Shown here one piece after another: positions 8,986-17,415 of a stretch of 64,000 bases of DNA (its first letter is position 1; every line of letters begins with the position of its first letter). Source of the stretch: Lachnospiraceae bacterium (GTDB lineage Bacteria; Bacillota; Clostridia; Lachnospirales; Lachnospiraceae). The notes beneath the pieces were generated by a model, which was not told the DNA's origin, did not search any database, and was given only the letters and a program-made list of their open reading frames with translations. The stretch lies in assembly GCA_016281335.1 (NCBI GenBank), contig JAEEIK010000133.1:62001-126000 (forward strand), read 5' to 3'. A program made the position numbers and the translations under genes.

Positions 8986-11478
8986 ATGAAGAGAAAAAGT
9001 TTTTGCAAGGTAAAAAGAGCGGTTTTCGGTATGATGACCGCTTTATTGCTGTTACCGGGCATGAAAGTATATGCCGAGGGCGAGCATGACGGCAGGCTCA
9101 CAGACAGGACCGAGCATACCGACAAGGAATTTGATGAGTGGGAATATTCCCGCGTGGACAAGGCAGAATTCGACAAGATAGTCGAGAACATTGATGAGGT
9201 GATCGCGGATACGGCTAACGCCGACCAGGTACTTGATATCATCGTGGGCATGGAGGATTGCCTGAATGAAATGCGCAGGAACTATGGTGTGGCGCATATC
9301 CATTCGGATCTTGTTGCCGATGACAAGTATTGGGATGATGAAGTGCAGTATTACAGTGATCTGTTGACGGATGTTGGCGATGCAATACAGATCAATTACA
9401 GGAAGATCGCCGAATCCCCGAATTTCCAGGTCTTAAAGGACAGGGTTACTGATGAAGAGTGGGAAGATATACTCGAATATGAAGAGATGACCCAGGAGCA
9501 GAAGGATCTGTCTTCCAAAGAAACGGAACTTTCACTGAAATATGACGTACTGGCCGTAAAGGAGTATAAGACAACTGTCGGCGGAAAGCAGTATACCTCC
9601 GATGAACTGCAGAAGGAATATGCCGACGGGAATATTGAACTGAACGATTACATGAGCGCCGATGCAGAGATACTGAAGAAGAAGAATGAAGAATTCGGTG
9701 AACTGTATCTGGAGCTGGTGGATGTAAGAAATAAGCTGGCAAAGAGCTACGGTTATGACAATTATGCCGATTATGCCTATGCCGAGATCTATGAGAGGGA
9801 TTATACTCCGGAAGAACTTGAGGATTACAGGGAAGGCGTAAAGAAATACCTGGTTCCTTTCAAAGATGATATGACAATGCTGATCTATGGTGAGCATTAT
9901 GAAGAAGTAAGCAATCTTTATAATGAGCAGCGCAGCGAACAGGAATGCCTGGATACTCTTAGGGAATACCTTCCTAAGATATCATCTGATATGCTTGTCT
10001 CCCTGGATTTCATGGAGAGCCGTAAAGCATATGATCTGAGTGTTGATTCAAAGAAAGCGCCCGGCGGATATACGACTTCAATAGCAGGATACAATGCGCC
10101 TTATATGTACAACTGCGCAAGCGGAAGCATTTCGGATATGGAAACACTCATACATGAATTCGGTCATTATAACCAGATGTATTATATGAGTGAGGACAGC
10201 TGGTATTACGGGGATACGGATATCGACCTGGCTGAGATACATTCCCAGGGACTGGAAATGCTCTTTATGGATTTCGCCGAGGATATCTACGGAGACCAGG
10301 CCGAGATCATGAAGCTGAACACCATCTTCCAGCTGGCCTATGCTGCAATAGAAGGCGTGAAGGAAGATGAATTCCAGTATAAGGTATATACCAATGCCGA
10401 TGGCCTTACCCTGGATGATGTAAATAAATACTATTATGACGTGGCTTCCGAATATGGCGGAAATTATGCCTATATGTATTCAAACAGCCTCTACTACGCG
10501 ATGAGCGGGTATATCGATAAGGGCGTTGATTATGACTGGATCAGCGTCCATCATACTTTCCAGTCGCCGATGTATTATATCAGCTATTCGACTTCCGTAG
10601 CGGCAGTATTTGAACTGTTTGACGTGATACTTGAGGACAGGGATGAGGGCATCGATACCTATCTTGCTTTTGTTGATAAGGAGTTCCAGGATAGTTTCCA
10701 GGATACCATTGAGGAGATAGGGCTTAACAATCCGATCAAGGAACCCAGATTCGATCTTTACGCCGATGATCTTTCCTATTTCGTCGGACTTACCGATGAA
10801 AGAACGGTTTATAAGGATTATCCCGAGCATGCCAATACGACCTATTGGGGAGAGGCCAGACCCAAAAAGGAAAGCGTAAGCGAAGAGGATGAAGAAGAGG
10901 GAAAAGAAGAAAAAGAAAAGGATGAAGACGAAAAGGAAGCCAGAGGAAGGGAAGCAAAACCCGGGGCGGAAAAGAGCGGAGTAAGTACTGTCGTTAAGAT
11001 CTTTGCGGTAATTGCAGGTATATTACTGATAGGAATGATCATTGCTATCGTACTGCTTGTAAAGTCGTCCAATAAGAGAAAGAAAGAGGCCGCAGCACAG
11101 CAGGCACAGGCACAGATGAATGTCGGAATGCAGCAGATGCCGCAGTATCAGGCACCGCAATATCAGGCTCCACAGTATCAGGCTCCGCAGTACCAGACGC
11201 CGCAGTACCAGGCACCGGTACAGGGGGAACAAAGTCCTTATCAGTCGGCGCAGCCGGTAACTCCGACAGCGATGCCAGCAGGAGGAGAAGCCTACGGGCA
11301 GCCGGTACAGCAGCCTGTACAGCAGCCTGTACAGCAGCCTGTACAGCAACCGGTGCAACAACCGGTACAGCAACCGGTACAGCAACCGGTACAGCAACCG
11401 GTGCAGCAGCCTCAGGCTGATATGCCTTCATGGTATACACCGCCCGGAAGTGACAACAGCGGAAATAACGGAGTATAA
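8986..11478 (+). CDS. Membrane-tethered M3-family (oligoendopeptidase F-like) peptidase with repeat tail
   Basis: Zinc metallopeptidase of family M3, predicted to act outside the membrane. The ATG at 8986 is chosen because GAGGGGA lies just before it and a signal peptide (MKRKSFCKVKRAV plus hydrophobic core, ending near VYAEG) begins there; upstream in-frame starts overlap pta. The catalytic domain carries HEFGH at residues 390-394 with the third zinc ligand Glu417 in LAEIHSQGLE. An acidic Glu/Lys linker (about 625-660), one membrane helix (about 668-692) and a basic KSSNKRKK stop-transfer follow. The last 135 residues hold five PQYQA and nine VQQP repeats and would be cytoplasmic. Family and anchor are visible; substrate and the role of the tail are unknown. 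Confidence 0.88.
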   Translation: MKRKSFCKVKRAVFGMMTALLLLPGMKVYAEGEHDGRLTDRTEHTDKEFDEWEYSRVDKAEFDKIVENIDEVIADTANADQVLDIIVGMEDCLNEMRRNYGVAHIHSDLVADDKYWDDEVQYYSDLLTDVGDAIQINYRKIAESPNFQVLKDRVTDEEWEDILEYEEMTQEQKDLSSKETELSLKYDVLAVKEYKTTVGGKQYTSDELQKEYADGNIELNDYMSADAEILKKKNEEFGELYLELVDVRNKLAKSYGYDNYADYAYAEIYERDYTPEELEDYREGVKKYLVPFKDDMTMLIYGEHYEEVSNLYNEQRSEQECLDTLREYLPKISSDMLVSLDFMESRKAYDLSVDSKKAPGGYTTSIAGYNAPYMYNCASGSISDMETLIHEFGHYNQMYYMSEDSWYYGDTDIDLAEIHSQGLEMLFMDFAEDIYGDQAEIMKLNTIFQLAYAAIEGVKEDEFQYKVYTNADGLTLDDVNKYYYDVASEYGGNYAYMYSNSLYYAMSGYIDKGVDYDWISVHHTFQSPMYYISYSTSVAAVFELFDVILEDRDEGIDTYLAFVDKEFQDSFQDTIEEIGLNNPIKEPRFDLYADDLSYFVGLTDERTVYKDYPEHANTTYWGEARPKKESVSEEDEEEGKEEKEKDEDEKEARGREAKPGAEKSGVSTVVKIFAVIAGILLIGMIIAIVLLVKSSNKRKKEAAAQQAQAQMNVGMQQMPQYQAPQYQAPQYQAPQYQTPQYQAPVQGEQSPYQSAQPVTPTAMPAGGEAYGQPVQQPVQQPVQQPVQQPVQQPVQQPVQQPVQQPVQQPQADMPSWYTPPGSDNSGNNGV
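11140..11214 (+). repeat. Five 15-base tandem repeats coding PQYQA
   Basis: Five consecutive in-frame 15-base units encoding Pro-Gln-Tyr-Gln-Ala (the fourth reads PQYQT) in the cytoplasmic tail of the M3 peptidase. Codon choice varies between copies, so the array is not freshly duplicated. Confidence 0.9.
11305..11412 (+). repeat. Nine 12-base tandem repeats coding VQQP
   Basis: Nine in-frame 12-base units encoding Val-Gln-Gln-Pro. They fall into blocks that use CAGCAG with CCT and blocks that use CAACCG, which points to stepwise local duplication. Unit length is a multiple of three, so copy-number change would keep the frame. Confidence 0.93.
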
Positions 11479-11493
11479 AACTAAAAAAAGTTC

Positions 11494-11523
11494 TTGACAA
11501 ACAGGCGGGCGAGTGAGTATAAT
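11494..11523 (+). promoter_or_regulatory. Promoter for rpmF
   Basis: Perfect TTGACA (11494-11499) and perfect TATAAT (11518-11523) with an 18-base spacer, about 48 bases before the rpmF start. Among the best consensus matches in the window. Confidence 0.85.
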
Positions 11524-11571
11524 AGCTTTTGCGTGTGAATGAAACAATAATACGGATGGGAGGTGTTAGAA

Positions 11572-11751
11572 ATGTCCATTTGTCCTAAGAATAAATCTTC
11601 CAGAGGAAGAAGAGATAAAAGAAGAGCGAACTGGAAAATGACCGCTCCGACATTGGTAAAGTGCAGCAAGTGCGGTGAGCTGATGATGCCGCATCGTGTA
11701 TGCAAGGCTTGCGGCGCATACAATATGAAGACAGTTATCGAGACTGCATAA
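11572..11751 (+). CDS. rpmF: 50S ribosomal protein L32
   Basis: Small zinc-ribbon protein of the large ribosomal subunit, 59 residues. It has the family core RGRRDKRRANWK and two Cys pairs, CSKC and CKAC, that bind zinc. The ATG at 11572 is preferred over the in-frame GTG nine bases upstream because GGGAGG ends nine bases before it. A consensus promoter sits upstream and a strong terminator downstream (11777-11807), so it can be transcribed alone. A DUF177/YceD gene often sits directly upstream of rpmF in Firmicutes and is absent here. Confidence 0.96.
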   Translation: MSICPKNKSSRGRRDKRRANWKMTAPTLVKCSKCGELMMPHRVCKACGAYNMKTVIETA

Positions 11752-11776
11752 GAAGAACGGCTTATCTTTTGATTTC

Positions 11777-11807
11777 AAGCTCCGAGACTGATGCTCGGAG
11801 CTTTTTT
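11777..11807 (+). terminator. Rho-independent terminator after rpmF
   Basis: Ten-base perfect stem (AAGCTCCGAG with CTCGGAGCTT), seven-base loop and a run of six T, 25 bases after the rpmF stop. Confidence 0.9.
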
Positions 11808-11821
11808 GTGTGTTGTTTTGC

Positions 11822-11850
11822 TTGATTTTTAGAGTGAGATTTAGTAAAAT
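11822..11850 (+). promoter_or_regulatory. Promoter for the plsX-acpP-rnc-smc-ftsY group
   Basis: TTGATT (11822-11827) and TAAAAT (11845-11850), 17 bases apart, about 48 bases before plsX. No FapR-type palindrome is visible in the leader. Confidence 0.65.
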
Positions 11851-11898
11851 ATACGTCGTGTGTGCAAACGCGAGAGTTTGAAATAAGGGAGATGTCGT

Positions 11899-12921
11899 AT
11901 GGGTAAAATGGTCAGCGTGGCAGTGGATGCCATGGGCGGTGACAATGCTCCGCTTGAGATAGTAAAAGGAGTCGTTGATGCACTGAATGAAGCTGATGAT
12001 ATAACGGTCAGCCTGGTAGGCAGGGAAGAGGATATAAAAGAGGCTCTTAAGGGGCTGAATTATGATGAGAGCCGTTTAAAGATCGTTAATGCAACGGAAG
12101 TAATAGAGATGGCTGAACCTCCTGTTATGGCGATCAGAAGGAAGAAGGATTCTTCAATCGTAAAAGCACTTCATATGGTTAGGGACGGAGAATGCGATGC
12201 CTTTATTTCGGCCGGATCCAGCGGCGCGATCCTTGTCGGAGGACAGCTGATAGTAGGACGTATTCCCGGAGTGGAAAGGGCTCCTCTTGCCCCGATCATA
12301 CCTAACGAAAAAGGCTGTTCACTGCTTATAGACTGCGGAGCCAATGTGGATGCCAGACCTGATATGCTGCTTCAGTTTGCGCAGATGGGAAGCATATACA
12401 TGGAAGGCGCCCTGAACATTAAGAATCCCAGGGTTGCCATAGTCAATATCGGCGCCGAGGAAGAAAAGGGAAATGCGCTTGTCAAAGAGACTATCCCCCT
12501 GTTAAAAGAATGTAAAGACATTAACTATATTGGCTGCATAGAAGCAAGAGAGATACCCTTCGGTGCGGCGGATGTCATCGTATGTGAAGCTTTCGTCGGA
12601 AACGTTATTTTAAAGCTTTATGAAGGAACAGGAAAGTGGATATTGAAGACGATAAAGAGCGCGTTGATGTCGACTTTCCGAAGCAAGCTCGGAGCATTGC
12701 TTATCAAGCCGGTTCTTAAATCAAAACTCAAGACTTTTGATGTCAAGAGATACGGGGGAGCGCCTCTTCTCGGACTTAACGGTCTTGTGGTTAAGACTCA
12801 CGGATCGGCAGAGGCTGTAGAAGTAAAGAATTCGGTTCTGCAATGCAGAACATTTAAGGAACAGAACATAAATGAGAGGATCAAGGAGAATCTGAAGACC
12901 GGAGGCAGCGATGGCGTATGA
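11899..12921 (+). CDS. plsX: Phosphate acyltransferase PlsX
   Basis: Makes acyl phosphate from acyl-ACP and phosphate, feeding PlsY in phospholipid synthesis at the inner face of the membrane. The 340-residue protein starts with the family signature VAVDAMGGDNAP and contains VMAIRRKKDSS, SAGSSGAILVGG, and IGAEEEKGN. It is the first gene after its own promoter, and its last 11 bases overlap acpP, which fits translational coupling of lipid-synthesis genes. Confidence 0.97.
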   Translation: MGKMVSVAVDAMGGDNAPLEIVKGVVDALNEADDITVSLVGREEDIKEALKGLNYDESRLKIVNATEVIEMAEPPVMAIRRKKDSSIVKALHMVRDGECDAFISAGSSGAILVGGQLIVGRIPGVERAPLAPIIPNEKGCSLLIDCGANVDARPDMLLQFAQMGSIYMEGALNIKNPRVAIVNIGAEEEKGNALVKETIPLLKECKDINYIGCIEAREIPFGAADVIVCEAFVGNVILKLYEGTGKWILKTIKSALMSTFRSKLGALLIKPVLKSKLKTFDVKRYGGAPLLGLNGLVVKTHGSAEAVEVKNSVLQCRTFKEQNINERIKENLKTGGSDGV

Positions 12922-13150
12922 TGTATTAAAAAACTCGATCCGTATAGTCTTGCAGGTATATGATAAGGAAATACAGCCCGAAGCTGTATTTGAGACTACG
13001 CTTGGGGCTGATTCTATAGATATGGCACAGATATTCAAGCTGGTGGAAGATGAGCTGGATATCAGTCTGAGCAATATTGATCTGGAAAGTATCGTGACGG
13101 TTGAAGATGCGCATCAGGCCATCCTCAGGGCATTGAATGATGAACAGTGA
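12911..13150 (+). CDS. acpP: Acyl carrier protein
   Basis: Carries fatty-acyl intermediates on a phosphopantetheine arm. The 79-residue acidic four-helix protein has the attachment site as GADSIDM with Ser35; the usual DSL reads DSI, a conservative change. It overlaps both neighbours, plsX by 11 bases and rnc by 14, matching the common plsX-acpP-rnc arrangement. It may be the housekeeping carrier or a second one; another copy outside the window cannot be excluded. Confidence 0.93.
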   Translation: MAYDVLKNSIRIVLQVYDKEIQPEAVFETTLGADSIDMAQIFKLVEDELDISLSNIDLESIVTVEDAHQAILRALNDEQ

Positions 13151-13835
13151 ATCAGCTGCCAGGATAAAAAAGATCGAAGAGCTGGCGGGCTACGAATTCT
13201 CGGATAAGAATCTGCCGCTTACGGCCCTGACTCATTCCTCGTATGCAAATGAGAGAAAGATCAATCTTACAGGCTGTAATGAACGGCTGGAATTCCTCGG
13301 GGATGCGGTACTTGAAATGATATCAAGCGCTTTAATCTACAGAAAGTATCCTGATATGCCTGAAGGAAGGATGAGCAGATTGAGGGCTGCGCTGGTATGC
13401 GAAGGCGCGCTGGCTGAGGCAGCTTCAAAGATAGACCTTAAAGACGAGATACTTTTGGGCAAGGGTGAAAGACTTACGGGAGGGGCCATGAAGCCTTCCG
13501 TGATCTCCGATGCCTTCGAAGCTCTGATAGGTGCAATCTATCTTGATGGAGGATATGAACCGGCTGCGGCTTTTGTAGAAAGGTTTGTCCTGGATGATAC
13601 GGATAAGTTTATTAACGAAAACGATCCCAAGTCGGCATTGCAGGAATATCTGCAGACAGGCGGAGCGGTAAGTATAGAATATTCGGTGACCGGCATCAGC
13701 GGCCCTGACCATGACAAAGTGTTTGAAGTGGAAGTAAAGCTTAACGGAAAAGTGCTGGGAAAGGGCAGCGGTCATAAAAAGAAAGATGCCGAAAAAGCTG
13801 CTGCAGCGGCAGCTTTAAAGAATCTTAAAAAGTAA
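13137..13835 (+). CDS. rnc: Ribonuclease III
   Basis: Double-strand-specific endoribonuclease acting in rRNA and mRNA processing. The 232-residue product has the endonuclease domain with the signature ERLEFLGDAVLE near residue 42 and the second metal-site cluster SDAFEALIGAIYLDGG near residue 125, then a dsRNA-binding domain with GSGHKKKDAEKAAAAAAL at the C-terminus. The first of two adjacent ATG codons is chosen because CAGGG lies six bases before it. It overlaps acpP and is followed 19 bases later by smc. Confidence 0.97.
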   Translation: MMNSESAARIKKIEELAGYEFSDKNLPLTALTHSSYANERKINLTGCNERLEFLGDAVLEMISSALIYRKYPDMPEGRMSRLRAALVCEGALAEAASKIDLKDEILLGKGERLTGGAMKPSVISDAFEALIGAIYLDGGYEPAAAFVERFVLDDTDKFINENDPKSALQEYLQTGGAVSIEYSVTGISGPDHDKVFEVEVKLNGKVLGKGSGHKKKDAEKAAAAAALKNLKK

Positions 13836-13854
13836 ACGGAACAGGAAACGGAAT

Positions 13855-16800
13855 ATGTATTTAAAGAGTATAGAGGTACAGGGTTTTAAATCCTTTGCCA
13901 ACAGGATTAAATTTGAGTTTCATAACGGGATAACCTGTATAGTAGGACCTAACGGAAGCGGTAAGTCTAATGTTGCGGATGCAGTAAGGTGGGTGCTCGG
14001 CGAACAGCGTGTAAAGCAGCTTAGAGGCGCTGCTATGCAGGATGTCATCTTCTCGGGAACAGAGATGCGTAAGCCGCTTGGTTACGCTTATGTTGCCATC
14101 ACACTTGATAATTCGGATCACCAGTTAAATGTGGATTATGATGAAGTTACGGTTGCCAGAAAGATATACCGTTCCGGCGACAGCGAATACCTGATGAACG
14201 GCAGCGTATGCCGTCTTAAAGACGTGAATGAGCTCTTCTATGATACGGGTATAGGAAAAGAGGGATACTCGATCATAGGACAGGGGCAGATAGACCGCAT
14301 ACTTTCCGGCAAGCCGGAGGAGAGGCGTGAACTCTTTGATGAGGCTGCGGGCATAGTAAAATATAAAAAGCGCAAGGCGGCTTCCGTTAAGAAGCTTGAG
14401 GATGAGAGACAGAACCTGCTGCGTGTCAACGATATCCTTGCAGAGCTTGAAAAACAGGTGGGACCTCTGGAGAAGCAGGCTGAGAAGGCCAGGGAATACC
14501 TTAAGAAAAAGGAAGAACTTAAGAAACTTGATATCAATTATTTCCTTTTGGAAAATGAGCGTAAGCTGGGTGAAAAAGATTCGCTTGAAGAGAAGCTAAA
14601 GCTAGCCAATGAGGAACTTGAAAAACATAAGGCCGAATATGATGAGATAAAAAAAGAATATGAGGCCATGGAAACCGAAGCAGCGGCTCTTGATGCACAG
14701 ATAGAAGAAGCCAGGAACTCTCTGAGTAATACCGGAGCTATCCGTACCAAGCTGGAAGGCGAGATAAATCTGAGAAAGGAACAGATACGTTCTGCATCCG
14801 ACAGTAATGAGCATTTCAGGTCAAGGCTTGAAACGCTGGCAAAAGATATAGAAGAAAAGCAGGCTGAAAAAGACAATATGGCCGCAGGCAAGGCTGATGT
14901 TGACAGTGTTCTGAAAGAGGCAGAGGAAAAGAGGGATGCGGCTAAGGAAGTCCTCGGTTCGATCCAGAGCAGGATCGATGCCGTTAATTCAGCCATAGAG
15001 GAAGATAAGAATGCCATAATCAATCTGCTCAATGAGCGGGCTAATGTCAAATCTTCCAAGGAACGTTATGATACCATGCTGGAGCAGACTCAGGTCAGGA
15101 GATCCGAGCTTAATTCACGTTTCCTTCAGGCAAAGAGTAATGAGGAAGAGCAGCTTTCGATCATAGAACAGCTGAAGAAAGAGTTCGATGAAGTACAGAA
15201 GAAGATAGAAGAACTCAATTTCGAGCAGAAGAAAAAAGAAGAACGTGCCGGAGAGATACATGATGAACTGGCAGAGCACGATAAGAAGCTGCAGGAAGTA
15301 CAGCTGAAGCACCAGCAGGAGAAGACCAAGCTGGAAGCCATAAGCAACCTGACGGAGAGGTATGACGGATACAATCATCCCATACGCCGCGTCATGGAGA
15401 AGAAGAGCGAAATAAAGAGCATCATAGGTGTTGTAGCGGATATCATAAAAGTCGACAGGAAATATGAGACGGCCATAGAGACAGCCCTGGGCGGAAATAT
15501 CCAGAACATTGTGACAGAGGATGAAGATACCGCCAAGAAGATGATAGAGCTGTTAAAGAACGAGAAAGCAGGGCGCGCAACTTTTCTTCCGCTCACATCC
15601 ATAACCAATCCCCAGGAGTTCAAGACGCCGGAAGTGCTTGATGAAAAAGGCGTTGTGGGCATGGCTGACGAGATCGTCAATACAGAGGAAAAGTATCGTA
15701 ACGTAGCAAAGGCCATGCTGGGCAGGATAGTCGTGATAGATAACATAGACAATGCCCTGAAGATAGCGAGAAAATATAACTACGGTGTACGTATGGTCAC
15801 CGTTGAGGGTGAACTGCTGGTACCGGGCGGAGCAATAAGCGGCGGCGCATACAAGAACAATTCCAATCTGCTGGGACGCAGAAGGGAAATGGAAGAACTT
15901 GAAAAAAGCGTAAAGGAGTCCCTGAAAGAAATAGATAAGGAACTGAATGCGCTGGAAGCTGCCAAGAAGGAAAGAAGCGCGCTCAGAGTACAGATAGAAG
16001 ATGTAAAGTATGAGATACAGCAACAGTTCATCAAGCTGAATACCGCTACACTGAATCTGCAGAAGGCTCAGGAAAAGATAGATGAGACCAGCAGAGGAGT
16101 GGACGATCTCAATGAAGAACAGAGCCGTATCGATGAGCAGGTCAAGGAAATAAAAGAGAATCAGGATCAGCTTAATGAACTCCTGGCAGGCTCGGAAGAG
16201 AACAGGAAGAAGCTGGAAGAACGGATAGATCTTGCCCAGAAACAGCTTGAAGAGATGCGGGACGAGGAGACCGAGCAGGCTCTTAAGGTCACGGAATGCG
16301 AAGTGGAGCTGGAGAAGATCATGCAGAAGCATGAGTTTGAACAGCAGAATGCGGACCGTATAGAGAATGAACTGGAGAAGCTCCTTAAAGAAAAGGAAGA
16401 TGCAGAGAATACGATAAAGGAAAATGAGGAGCGGATCAAAGACAGAGAGAATGACATAAGCGAGATAGAAAAGACCATTGAAGCGTCCTATTCCAGTGAA
16501 GAAGATTCACAGAAAGATCTGAATGAGAAGATCAACCGTAAGGAAGAACTGACTGCTAAACAGAAGCAGTTCTTCTCAAGACGTGAAGAAGTGTCCGAGC
16601 ATATGAACGGGCTTGATAAGGAGACTTACAGGCTGAATTCCCAGCTGGAAAAGACCGTTCAGGAAATAGACTCCCTCATAGGATATATGTGGAATGAATA
16701 TGAGGTGAGCATTAATGATGCCAAAGAACTCAGGGACGAGGAATATAAGGATGTGGTGTTCTTAAAGAGAAGCATTGCGGAAATAAGGGACGGCATCAAA

Positions 16801-17415
16801 CGACTTGGCGATGTGAACGTTAATGCAATAGAAGACTACAAAGCTGTTTCCGAAAGATACGAATTCTTAAAAGGACAGCATGATGATCTGGTGGAAGCAG
16901 AAAAAGAACTGACAGGCATCATAGAAGAACTGGATAATGCGATGCGCAAACAGTTCACCGAGAAGTTTGCCGAGATAGGCAGGGAATTTGACCGCGTATT
17001 CAAAGAAATGTTCGGCGGCGGAAAAGGCGAGCTGAAGCTGATGGAGGATGAGGATATCCTTGAAGCCGGAATACAGATCATAGCGCAGCCCCCCGGAAAG
17101 AAGCTTCAGAACATGATGCAGCTATCCGGTGGTGAAAAAGCGCTTGCGGCAATTGCGCTGCTGTTTGCGATACAGAATCTGAAGCCCTCACCCTTCTGTC
17201 TGCTGGATGAGATAGAGGCAGCGCTGGATGAGAGCAATGTCGGCAGATATGCGGGTTATCTCCATAAGCTGACAAAGCATACCCAGTTCATAGTCATTAC
17301 CCACAGACGAGGAACCATGGAAAAGGCAGACAGGCTTTACGGTATCACGATGCAGGAAAAAGGCGTATCCACGCTGGTCAGCGTGAATCTTATCGATGAG
17401 GAGCTGGATAACTGA
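13855..17415 (+). CDS. smc: Chromosome segregation protein SMC
   Basis: ATPase of the Smc-ScpA-ScpB condensin complex that organises and segregates the chromosome. The 1186-residue product has the N-terminal Walker A in GPNGSGKSNVADAVRW (about residues 32-47), a long coiled coil, a hinge around residues 510-680, a second coiled coil, and a C-terminal ABC signature LSGGEKALAAIALLFAIQ with Walker B CLLDEIEAALDESN. Its partners scpA and scpB are in this window at 46253-47776 in a separate operon. The stop overlaps the ftsY start by one base. Confidence 0.98.
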   Translation: MYLKSIEVQGFKSFANRIKFEFHNGITCIVGPNGSGKSNVADAVRWVLGEQRVKQLRGAAMQDVIFSGTEMRKPLGYAYVAITLDNSDHQLNVDYDEVTVARKIYRSGDSEYLMNGSVCRLKDVNELFYDTGIGKEGYSIIGQGQIDRILSGKPEERRELFDEAAGIVKYKKRKAASVKKLEDERQNLLRVNDILAELEKQVGPLEKQAEKAREYLKKKEELKKLDINYFLLENERKLGEKDSLEEKLKLANEELEKHKAEYDEIKKEYEAMETEAAALDAQIEEARNSLSNTGAIRTKLEGEINLRKEQIRSASDSNEHFRSRLETLAKDIEEKQAEKDNMAAGKADVDSVLKEAEEKRDAAKEVLGSIQSRIDAVNSAIEEDKNAIINLLNERANVKSSKERYDTMLEQTQVRRSELNSRFLQAKSNEEEQLSIIEQLKKEFDEVQKKIEELNFEQKKKEERAGEIHDELAEHDKKLQEVQLKHQQEKTKLEAISNLTERYDGYNHPIRRVMEKKSEIKSIIGVVADIIKVDRKYETAIETALGGNIQNIVTEDEDTAKKMIELLKNEKAGRATFLPLTSITNPQEFKTPEVLDEKGVVGMADEIVNTEEKYRNVAKAMLGRIVVIDNIDNALKIARKYNYGVRMVTVEGELLVPGGAISGGAYKNNSNLLGRRREMEELEKSVKESLKEIDKELNALEAAKKERSALRVQIEDVKYEIQQQFIKLNTATLNLQKAQEKIDETSRGVDDLNEEQSRIDEQVKEIKENQDQLNELLAGSEENRKKLEERIDLAQKQLEEMRDEETEQALKVTECEVELEKIMQKHEFEQQNADRIENELEKLLKEKEDAENTIKENEERIKDRENDISEIEKTIEASYSSEEDSQKDLNEKINRKEELTAKQKQFFSRREEVSEHMNGLDKETYRLNSQLEKTVQEIDSLIGYMWNEYEVSINDAKELRDEEYKDVVFLKRSIAEIRDGIKRLGDVNVNAIEDYKAVSERYEFLKGQHDDLVEAEKELTGIIEELDNAMRKQFTEKFAEIGREFDRVFKEMFGGGKGELKLMEDEDILEAGIQIIAQPPGKKLQNMMQLSGGEKALAAIALLFAIQNLKPSPFCLLDEIEAALDESNVGRYAGYLHKLTKHTQFIVITHRRGTMEKADRLYGITMQEKGVSTLVSVNLIDEELDN

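Noticed and set aside
11140-11412. Tandem repeats that could be taken for a CRISPR array
   Set aside because: Units are 12 and 15 bases, contiguous without spacers, in frame within the peptidase gene.
11851-11898. FapR operator before plsX
   Set aside because: No palindrome of the expected type is present in the leader.
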